From Metellina segmentata (lineage: Eukaryota > Arthropoda > Arachnida > Araneae > Tetragnathidae), in assembly GCA_947359465.1 (NCBI GenBank), contig OX375883.1:93522411-93586410 (forward strand): DNA of 64,000 nt, read 5' to 3'. Each line of letters starts with the position of its first letter. The first letter of the stretch is position 1. Shown piece by piece: positions 55,648 to 64,000 of this stretch. The notes under the pieces were generated by a model. That model did not search any database and had not been told where the DNA came from. It saw nothing but the letters and a program-made list of their open reading frames with translations. Both the position numbers and the translations under genes were made by a program.

Positions 55648-56534
55648 GATATAACCGATAGTAGTAACTGACTGTAGTATCCTTTAAGTTGATGTTTCTC
55701 AAATTCTGCAATTTTGAGTTGTGTCACTTTTCTTGCCTGGGTGCGATCGCTCAGAACTAATGATGTATTACCACTCGAAAGAGAAGCAGATGGTTTCATC
55801 TCAAACGCTAAAGATAAAAGTATTTGAAACTAAATTCACACACGCGCTCATTTCTCCTTTCAACAAATTCAACTAAGTAGCTCCAAAATGAGAGAAATTT
55901 TCAAGTGTCGAATTTAATTAGGACATGTTAGTGATCTTGTTCTAGCGCTTGAAGTTGAACAGAATGCGATGGCGCTGTATTTAGTAATGATTAAACGCCT
56001 TTTTTAAACCGCTGCGTTTTGAGGTGAAGGATCATTACATGCGTTTTATACGTGGCGTTGGTACATCCATGGAATGTGGGTATTCCAATACAAATGGCGC
56101 TGCGATTGTATGAGGTGGGTGGTACCTAAAGCTCAACCTCTCGAATTATATTCGTATGGTTATTTAATTAGGACCTCGCAATTAACACCCAAAACTATCC
56201 GAGTTTACTGTTCGAAAATACTTGTTAGTTAGTAAATCCGCTTCTAAAATTAGAGGATCAATTTTGTGGATGAAAACTACCTAGCTTAAGTTTCTTGTTT
56301 CCTTTATTTTTATCTATATACGTATGTACTGTATGAGACTTTGATACCTTTCTATTTAATCAGAACAATACATTTGCTATTTCAAATTCGTTGAATTGAT
56401 TGGAATTTATTTACTCAAATGTGGACTGAATACAAACGGGTGATTCCACGCAAAATGAATAATTTGTTGAGTACCGAGGAACGAAAATGATAATTTAAAG
56501 AAGTGATCAATACTTATTTTATGTATTATATAGT
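55648..56534. other. Unannotated DNA
   Basis: No gene or repeat family was recognised. Confidence 0.4.
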
Positions 56535-56542
56535 ATTGGTAA

Positions 56543-57170
56543 TAGGGTTGCGACATCGATGTCGATGTTTTCGAAACATCGATGTTTTTAGAAAAACATC
56601 GATGTATTGGAGTCGATGTTTTTGTAACATCGATGTTTATACTTGTCGATGTCTTTACGTCGTCGATGTTTTATTTTTAAATGAAAAAAGTACTGTCACA
56701 AAAATTTGAAAAATAACCAAGTAGCATAATTATTATAATCAGCTAATTGAACATACTTTTTGACCAAAGTGGCCAAGGGTGAAGGGTCTGAAAAGTAAGG
56801 ATGCGACATCGATGTCGATGTTTTATAAAAAACATCGATGTATTGGAGCCGATGTCGCATTGTTAGTTGCTAAACCAATTTTTAAAAAATGGGGAAAAAA
56901 GTTTAAATACACTGAATTTTAAAAACATCGATGGTTTGGGGGCAATGTACTATCAACATCGATGTTTTAATTTTGAACCCCGATGTATTGCTGTCAATGT
57001 CGCATCACTAGGTGCTAAACCAATTTTAAGAAATGAGGAAAAAAGTTTAAATACACTGAATTTTAAAAACATCGATGTTTGGAAACATCGAAGTTTTTGG
57101 GGAGATGTATTATCAACATCGATGTTTTAATTTTGAACATCGATGTTTTGCTGTAGATGTCGCATCCCTA
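56543..57170. mobile_element. hAT-like CATCGATG element (copy 3)
   Basis: Ends TAGGGTTGCGACATCGATG and the complement TAGGGATGCGACATC, with a perfect octamer ATTGGTAA at 56535-56542 and 57171-57178. Interior as in copy 1 but with fewer tandem units (628 bp against 920 bp). Confidence 0.92.
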
Positions 57171-57178
57171 ATTGGTAA

Positions 57179-58155
57179 TATGTTATCTAAAGTAAGTAAT
57201 GTCGATTCCTGTTACATTATCATATAATGCCTAAAATAAGTCGTGAGCATTTCTTTGTATTTTCATTTTCATTCCTCGGAAATTAACAACTGATTTATAT
57301 TAACAGAACTGAAGTTGCCAATATACCGATTTCAAGCTTAACAAATTAAAACAAATAATACCGCAATTAAACAATAAGAATAAACATATGCGAGTAATTA
57401 GATTGCAGGAGCGTATAAGGAAGAAAAGTATAATTATTTTGAATATTTAAAATAATTCCATCAAATGTTTTCGCATGAAAGAAAAGCTTGCATTTCAAGT
57501 TGAATCTGTACTAATAATGTATGAAATACGATGAAAATGCAAAACTTTTTTGAAGTTATAATGGTTATCACGTCGAAGTATTTTGTAATTAACAAAACTA
57601 ACGAGATCTTGATGACGAGATATCTCGTCATTAGCAAAATTGACCAAATCTTAATAGAGGAGATATCTTGTCGAAAATACTTGATAAGTTTAATCCAAAA
57701 ATGCCTCTAAATGGTTTTAGTATCTTTAATCTGGAATTATAATTTAAAAAGTGAAAATAGACTCACTTGTTTTTATTTTCTAATGTATAATAAGTAGCAT
57801 GAGTATTGGTTCAAAATTAAAATTAAATATTTTTCTAACAACCATAAACTCTTAATATGATATTATGTCTTCTTGTTCTAGAATTTTTTAATGCAAAAAA
57901 ATATATAAAACTGGAATCTTTGTTTTTCTCCAGAGGACAGTTAACAAAAATAATTAAAAAAAGTAATGAAACTGACTTTTCTTTTATCTGATGATATCCC
58001 CAAGTACTCGACCTTGCATCATAAATCCCCCAAATCCAATTCCAATCCCCAATAACTCAAATTCCTATAAAGGTTTATTATTAATAAGTTAATTTCTTTC
58101 GAAATTTAAGTCTTATTTACCCCCACTACTGGTAACTATTGCAATCTCGAATTTT
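57179..58155. other. AT-rich DNA with one palindromic-repeat unit
   Basis: 57600-57690 carries a unit of the GACGAGATATCTCGTC family (GATCTTGATGACGAGATATC). Nothing else was recognised. Confidence 0.5.
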
Positions 58156-58500
58156 AATGTGGTGAGGAGAGGTAAACTAATTGGTAGAGTCTCGTATTAC
58201 CAACATGATGGTTTCTAGTTCGAAACTCAATCCCTCCAATAACAATGATGCACATGGTGACTGGTGAATGATAAATCTGTCGTTGCCTCGAATGTCCTCA
58301 CGTTCACATGGTGAGGACGTTTGGGAAGTTGGGTTTCAACTCAGGTGTTCCCCTTGTCTTCTGACTGGTTCAAAATTACAAGATATCCTTGGAACTTTTC
58401 ATTTGAGATTCGTCCTAGAAAATCATCAATACCCCTTTGTGTTGCTACAGTGTGGCATAAATTCAACTACCTACCAATTACCGGTACTTAAAGGGAACAT
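58156..58500 (+). repeat. SINE of the shared-body superfamily, degenerate
   Basis: The head (GGTGAGGAGAGGTAAACTAA) has a broken box B. The body retains ATAAATCTGTCGTTGCC, GTCCTCACGTTCACATGG, CAACTCAGGTGTT and GTTCAAAATTAC, with a TACCAATTACC end. Confidence 0.7.
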
Positions 58501-58650
58501 AAACTACGCAAGAGATTCGACTTGGATAACACAAACACTCATTTACTTAGGTCTCGGATAATTCGTGGTTCTACGATTTTAAATAATTTGTTACCGCTGT
58601 GCAAATAGAGAGAAGTGTTATATTACTAATGAAAGTTATTATGAGTGTAA

Positions 58651-58732
58651 GCAGTCGTGGCCGAGTGGTTAAGGCGATGGACTAGAAATCCATTGGGATC
58701 TTCCCGCGTAGGTTCGAATCCTACCGACTGCG
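58651..58732 (+). tRNA. tRNA-Ser (AGA)
   Basis: 82 nt with a perfect 7-bp acceptor stem (GCAGTCG/CGACTGC), box A GTGGCCGAGTGG, anticodon loop CTAGAAA (anticodon AGA), the long variable arm expected of tRNA-Ser, and box B GGTTCGAATCC. A T5 run at about 58739 can serve as the polymerase III terminator. No intron, and CCA is not encoded, as usual in eukaryotes. Confidence 0.96.
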
Positions 58733-58829
58733 AAATTATTTTTAAAGTAACAGGAACGTATTATCTGTAGGTTTGACTAGAGATTTAGAGTAGTTTTTTT
58801 AGAACAAGGACACTTCATAAATTCACTGT

Positions 58830-59460
58830 AGATTATGAAAGTCATCAATCATACATTATTTATTTTCGCTAAAAACATGAAAGTTCTGTAAATATTATTT
58901 TGTTTCCTCCAAACACATTTGAATCATATATTATACATAATTTATTGTTCTACAAAACACATGTGAATTATCTATCATATTTTATTTATTTTTTCCTCCC
59001 TAAAAACATGACAGTTATCTCATGTATTGTTAATTTTCCTGCAGAAACATGAAAGGTACTTTTTTACATACAATATATTTTCCTCCAAAAACATAATATT
59101 TATCTATCATACATTGTAAAATCTCCTCTAAAAAGCATGAAAGTTATCGATAAATATTACTTATTTTTCTACAAAACAAATGATAGCTATCTATAATAGG
59201 TTATTTATTGTTCCACAAAACCACCCATGTAAGTTAAATAACATATATTACTTTTTAACCTGCAAAAAGCATGACAGCTATCTCATATGTTATTTATTTG
59301 TCACCAAAATTATGAAAAATATCTATGTATCATAAATTATTTATTTTTATTTTTAAGACATGAAAGTTATGTATGCGTATCATACTTTATTTATTTTCCT
59401 CTGAAGAACATGAAACTTATTTTTTCATATTTTTTTATTTTATTTATGTTTATTATACAT
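58830..59460 (+). repeat. Degenerate AT-rich tandem repeat, about 55-60-bp unit
   Basis: Repeated statements of TTATTTATTTTCCTCCAAAA followed by ACATGAAAGTTATCTAT, around ten units with indels. Confidence 0.75.
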
Positions 59461-60272
59461 TATTTCAAAAATAATAATAAAAGTAAGTAAATAATATTAT
59501 TTGATTACCCGTCATTGCATTAATTTAACAATTGTTTAAATATTTGAATCGATTTTTTTGTAGCAGCCAAGCGTAAAATTCACTCTAAAATTTCTATTCA
59601 AGTATTTCTTATTTTTAGATGTTTTCAATGATAATTCAGAGCTAAAAAAAGTTTGCATTTCCTGTAAACTTGTATACTTGTCTTGTTAAGTGCATTTTAA
59701 ACACAATTCAGTGCAGTCACATCATGTTGTAGTGTTATTAAATTTAGATTTAATATCTTTTAGCCATTTTCAAAACCTTACTCTCCATGAGTGTTTCCTT
59801 GCTTTTTTAAGCAGGACGACATCAGGAAATGGGTGAGTTTCAATTCGTTTGTGTCGTGTCTATTTGCGTCAGGATCGGCTTTCTTTGGATATCCATAAGG
59901 AAACGGGGCTGATTAAATAATAAAATTTGTACGAGAAACGATCCAATAAAGTTTGCTGCAAAAACTTCTTTTGTTAAAAAGAATTCATTAATTTCCGCTA
60001 ATCCTGAACCTGCATTACAAGGACAATTGTCCTCCGATAATTTCATTCTTTTGGCGCTGCGCCTAAAGCGGCATTTTTTCAAATGCGTTCTTGACTATTT
60101 TCATTTTTTGTGAAACTAAGAACTCACAGAAGGCGTTTACACAAAAAGTCTCAAAAGACAACTGTACTTATACTTGAATACGAAACTAATTTTTCCATCA
60201 AAACTAAACTTTGTTTTAACATTTTTTTTTAATGACTATTTCAGTAGACGTTAATGCCACATGCTCTTAAAA
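59461..60272. other. Unannotated DNA
   Basis: An 80-codon minus-strand ORF (60082-59840) matches nothing recognised. The rest is AT-rich. Confidence 0.4.
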
Positions 60273-61060
60273 TCTCTACTATTATAAAAGGAAGTGTTTG
60301 CGTTCTGTGAGTAGTGTTCTGACGAATCTATGGGCACATACAATAATGAATTTTGGCACATCGGTACAAACATTCAGTTTAGCGACCAGCCTGAATTCTA
60401 AAATTTAATCTTGTACATATTTGAGTTAATTTATTATTGTTTTCAACTTTCATATTTCTTTCCGGAATGTCACATCATAGCTACCTCGAATGAAGAAAAT
60501 ACAGGATTTTGATATTTTCGACGGCTGACATCACATCCGTTTTCCATCCTAATGCCTTTGGAACCATGCCAAATTTTCCAATTCCAGCATGTTTTGATTT
60601 ACATTCTTGATTAGTATGACTTACACGCTTGCGATGTCAACTTTGTCACGGGCAAAGACTATGAGGTTTTCTATCCGCGCGATCGTTAACGATAGAGTAA
60701 AATTTCAACGGATTTAAAATCTACGGAAAATTTTACATCAGATCGAAACCTAAAATATAATTTTCTTTAAATTGATAATTTTTTATCGGAACCCGTGTAC
60801 CGTGTCATGCCGGATGGAGGTGGGACTGTCTTAAAATTATTATTTTATATTTTTAATGTTTTCATCATCAGCAAGATTAAGTGTGTTCAGCCCGAGGTAT
60901 TAAATTTAATCTAAATACGTTTTAGCTATTTCAATACCATTTATTACTAGCCTACTTCGAGGTCATCAAGGCGTTGCTTATGGAGATCGTTTGAGAAGCA
61001 AACCAAATGAGATTAAGTATCAATCAACATGGGATGGCAAGCATTAGCGAGCAGTGGTGA
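60273..61060 (+). mobile_element. Helitron-type element, 3' end disturbed
   Basis: Starts TCTCTACTATTATAAAAGG after A (60272) and continues GAAGTGTTTG, the Helitron 5' pattern. Shared segments with 2938-3285 (complement), 14586-14850 (complement) and 7086-7150 follow in order. Near 61030-61060 AGCATTAGCGAGCAGTGG resembles the 3' region of the Helitron at 47.9 kb, after which a hAT-like copy begins. Confidence 0.65.
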
Positions 61061-61070
61061 CACCTGGGGA

Positions 61071-61440
61071 TGCGAGATCAATGTCGATGTTTTCAAAACA
61101 TAGATGTTTTTTTAAAAAACATGGATGTATTTAACATCGATGTATTGGGGTCGATGTTTTTGTAACATCGATGTTTATGTGTTATTTTACCTGTCTATGT
61201 TTTTACGTTGTCGATGTTTTATTTTTAAATGAAAAAGTACCGTTATAAAAAGTTAAAAAATAACCAAGTAGCACAATTTTTATAATCAGCAAATTGAACA
61301 TACTTTTAGATCAAAGTGGCCAAGGGTGAAGGGTCTGAAAAGAAGGGATGCGACATCGAACAAAAAAAGATCGATGTATTGGAGCCGATTTCGCATCACT
61401 AGTTGCTAAACCAGTTTTAAGAAACGGGGAAACAAGTTGA
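61071..61440. mobile_element. hAT-like CATCGATG element, degenerate (copy 4)
   Basis: GGGGATGCGAGATCAATGTC start, then the typical body with CATCGATG motifs and the GGCCAAGGGTGAAGGGTC stretch. The right end is lost where the tRNA-Ser segment begins. Confidence 0.75.
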
Positions 61441-61742
61441 AAAAAAAGAACATCTCGCAGTCGGCAGGATTCGAACCTGCGCGGGAACATCCCAATGGAT
61501 TTCAAGTCCATCGCCTTAACCACTCGGCCACGACTGCTACACACGAGGAACTTTTACAACCTTATTGCATATACGTAAATGTAAATGATTTGTATAGCGA
61601 ATACAAATTCTGGAATTGATATTTGCTTTCAACGTCAGATGTTCGTGCGGTTAGTATTCAGCAATGCGGATACACGAAAACGTGCCAATAATATTTTATC
61701 TTTATCAAACCAACAACTTTTAACTACTGCACACAGGGCTCA
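61438..61742 (-). repeat. Duplicated tRNA-Ser segment, copy 1
   Basis: The tRNA gene plus about 205 bp of 5' flank (TTGATATTTGCTTTCAACGT, CAGATGTTCGTGCG) also occur at 63146-63452. The tRNA part is unchanged while the flank has diverged. Confidence 0.85.
61456..61537 (-). tRNA. tRNA-Ser (TGA)
   Basis: 82 nt on the minus strand with acceptor stem GCAGTCG/CGACTGC, anticodon loop CTTGAAA (anticodon TGA), a long variable arm and box B GGTTCGAATCC. A run of Ts follows downstream on the minus strand. It lies on a segment duplicated at 63146-63452. Confidence 0.96.
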
Positions 61743-61849
61743 CTGATACTATTATTTTTCCATAACATTTAACGTGGTAACGCAACGCTTAACGATTGAT
61801 ACGTGGTAACGCAAACGTGTCCCAGCGTCTGCATATCCAATGGTCTTTG

Positions 61850-62187
61850 GTTTAATCGAGTTTCAAATTCGCAACTTACTGATTGCAAATCCGTTACTTC
61901 ATTTGGAACAGTTACGGATCTGCAAATGGAGGATTGCGAGTTCGAATCCAACTAACAACGTCGTGTGCAAAACTGGCTGGTGGACGTTCAATCAGCCGTG
62001 GCCACAAATGTCCTCACGTTGGCATGGTGTGGGAGTTTGGAGAGTGGGGTGCCAGCTCAGGCGTTGCTTCGTCATCTGACCGTGGTTCAAAATGACGAGG
62101 TGGTGTCCTCGGATCTTTCCTTTAAGGGATTGATCCCGGACTGTCGTCAATAGCCCGTTGTGTTGCTCTAGTATGACGTCAGTTATA
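61850..62187 (+). repeat. SINE of the shared-body superfamily, type C head
   Basis: Head with GGATTGCGAGTTCGAATCC (box B intact) followed by AACTAACAACGTCG and then the family A-like body and GACGTCAGTTATAAT tail. Same head class as 24969-25240. Confidence 0.82.
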
Positions 62188-62375
62188 ATACAAACCTAGC
62201 CAAAAAAGAAAGATATGGAGAAAATATTCTTTCCGTCATATATAAGTTCAAAAAGACACAATGGTCGTTTAACTTTGGTGAATTTTCAAAAACGGTTGCA
62301 GCAATTTTGAAAATAGGAGCCTTTGCGAAGACATTTTATAAAAAATACCCTTTGACGCTAAAGTAAAAAATTGGT

Positions 62376-62705
62376 GAATTGGTAATTTTTAGTTAACGTC
62401 TTACTAGAGCAACACAACGGGCTATTGACGACGGTCCGGGATCTGTCCCTTAAGGGAGAGATCCGAGGACAACACCTCGTCATTTTGAACCACGGTCAAG
62501 TGACGAAGCAACACCTGAGCTGGCACCCCACGCTCCTAAATTCCACGCCAACCCAATGTGAGCACTTTCGGCCACGACAGATTTAAGGTGCACCAGCCGC
62601 CTTTACTCCATACGCTTACAAACATTCATGTCCGGACCCGGATTCGTACCAGGAACCTTCTGATGTAGAGGCTAACACCTTAACCACTATATTGACTGGT
62701 CGGCG
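62376..62705 (-). repeat. tRNA-derived SINE, family A
   Basis: Full-length copy with an 11-bp target duplication AAAAAATTGGT at 62365-62375 and 62706-62716. Confidence 0.92.
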
Positions 62706-62731
62706 AAAAAATTGGTAGCAAAAAACGATGG

Positions 62732-63055
62732 TAATGGTAATTTTTAGTTAACGTCGTACTAGAGCAACACAACGGGCTATTGACGACGGTCCGGGATCAG
62801 TCCCTTAAGGGAAAGATCCGAGGACAACACCTCGTAATTTTGAACCACGGTCAGATGACGAAGCAACACCTGAGCTGGCACCCCACTCTCCAAACTTCCA
62901 CGCCAACCCAACGTGAGGACTTTCGGCCACGACAGATTTAAGGTGCACCAGCCGCCTCTACACCATACGCTTACAAACATCCATGCCCGGACCCGGATTC
63001 GAACCAGGAACCTTCCGATCTAGAGGCTAACACCTTAACCACTATACCGTTTGGT
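62732..63055 (-). repeat. tRNA-derived SINE, family A, near consensus
   Basis: 14-bp target duplication GCAAAAAACGATGG at 62718-62731 and 63056-63069. Sequence very close to the copy at 27989-28321, with an intact box B. It lacks only the first few head bases. An open frame of 67 codons across it is a SINE by-product. Confidence 0.93.
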
Positions 63056-63145
63056 GCAAAAAACGATGGATTTTAACAACACTTGTTCTAGATCATGTTA
63101 ACTAACTTTTTGATTTAAATTTTACATTTTAGTTAAATGAAATTT

Positions 63146-63452
63146 GAAAAAAAAAAAAAAAAAATCTCGCAGTCGGCAGGATTCGAACCTGCGCGGGAAC
63201 ATCCCAATGGATTTCAAGTCCATCGCCTTAACCACTCGGCCACGACTGCTGTACACGTAATGCTTTTATAGATGTATTGCATATGAAATATCAACTGTGC
63301 AAGCCGAATACTAATTCTGAGATTGATATTTGCTTTCAACGTCAGATGTTCGTGCGCTTAGTACGCTGCAATGGGGATATGTGAAAACGTGAGGAACACC
63401 TTTCAATCTTTTACCTTTACGTTCCCAACAACTTTTAATTACTGAACACAAG
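63146..63452 (-). repeat. Duplicated tRNA-Ser segment, copy 2
   Basis: Partner of 61438-61742, in the same orientation about 1.7 kb away. The downstream side begins with a run of about 19 A. Confidence 0.85.
63168..63249 (-). tRNA. tRNA-Ser (TGA)
   Basis: Identical in sequence to the gene at 61456-61537: 82 nt, anticodon TGA, long variable arm, intact box A and box B. The adjacent poly-A on the plus strand supplies a strong T-run terminator on the minus strand. Confidence 0.96.
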
Positions 63453-63459
63453 GCTCCCA

Positions 63460-64000
63460 GATAAAGGCTCATTATCAAAGTATCGGCTTAAAGTGTTAAA
63501 GGAATCTCCGAAAATTATGAAAAGTATTTATGGTAATTTATTATTAAGGTGTATGTACACTAGGGTGTTCACAAGGTATATGGAGAACATTTTTTTCCGT
63601 CCAATCTTCCATGGCAACCCCTTTAAATTTGTCAATAGGCTATAAACTGTGATTGGCAAAGTTTCAGCTCATCCTGATAACATTAACCCGTGCCTCATTG
63701 AGGTTAAAATTAAGAAAAACAGCGATTTTTAGCAAAAAATGATAGTTTTTACGCTTTAAAATCGAAACTATTCGTCCTAGAAACCTGGTTCTTGTCTAAT
63801 TTCAGAACATTTTACTGACTTGAAGTTTGAAATCATCCACTTTTTTGCTAAAACGGATAGAATGGTATTTAGCATTTTACAGGTAAAGTCGTAGTGGATA
63901 TCCTCAAAGTTGAATTTTTATTCAAATCCCCTAAAAACATTACAATATTCAATTACATCTGCTTTCCAGATTTTGCTTTTGTATTTTTCATTTTGTACAT
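63460..64000. other. Unannotated DNA at window end, possibly start of a TTAA-type MITE
   Basis: TTAAGGTGTATGTACACTAG at 63545 looks like the left end of a TTAA-flanked element, but its right end is not in the window. No gene was seen. Confidence 0.3.

Noticed and set aside
62777..62980. 67-codon ORF, nearly identical to the one at 28039-28242
   Set aside because: Both are the body of family A SINEs read in one frame; similar ORFs appear in every well-kept copy.

Overview
This is a repeat-dominated stretch of an animal genome, most likely an arthropod and probably an arachnid such as a spider. That assignment is inference from AT-rich DNA, many Tc1/mariner transposons of the types common in spider genomes, and tRNA-derived SINEs. 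There are no operons, bacterial signals or CRISPR arrays. Most of the sequence is introns and intergenic DNA filled with nested mobile elements.

One host gene is well supported. Three minus-strand exons (42084-42276, 17207-17342, 5886-5977) have consensus splice sites and matching phases. Joined, they encode 140 uninterrupted residues of the extracellular ligand-binding domain of a receptor-type guanylate cyclase (natriuretic peptide receptor-like). Their introns are about 24.7 kb and 11.2 kb and hold most of the transposons listed here. The earlier exons, and the membrane, kinase-homology and cyclase exons, were not found and probably lie outside the window.

Layout. 1-5.9 kb: two deleted Tc1 derivatives, SINEs and a Helitron 5' end. 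5.9-17.2 kb (intron): a MITE, a frameshifted Tc1 element inside a duplicated repeat, a tandem SINE cluster, and a Tigger-like element carrying three insertions. 17.3-42 kb (intron): two opposed Tc1 copies, palindromic minisatellites, a long-TIR mariner derivative, nested SINEs, a LINE 3' end, a 69-bp satellite with a 207-bp higher-order period, and a fold-back element beside a Helitron 3' end. 42.3-58 kb: hAT-like CATCGATG elements, an apparently intact DD41D mariner, a complete non-autonomous Helitron, a decayed DDE transposon and a MADF-coding fragment. 58-64 kb: three tRNA-Ser genes, two of them on a duplicated segment, with SINEs and another Helitron.

The sequence itself gives strong insertion evidence: target-site duplications for many elements, and two cases where a related copy elsewhere in the window shows the empty site. 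The least explained elements are the GACGAGATATCTCGTC minisatellites, the CATCGATG hAT-like family with one chimeric copy, and the fold-back mariner derivative. No new multi-gene system was found.
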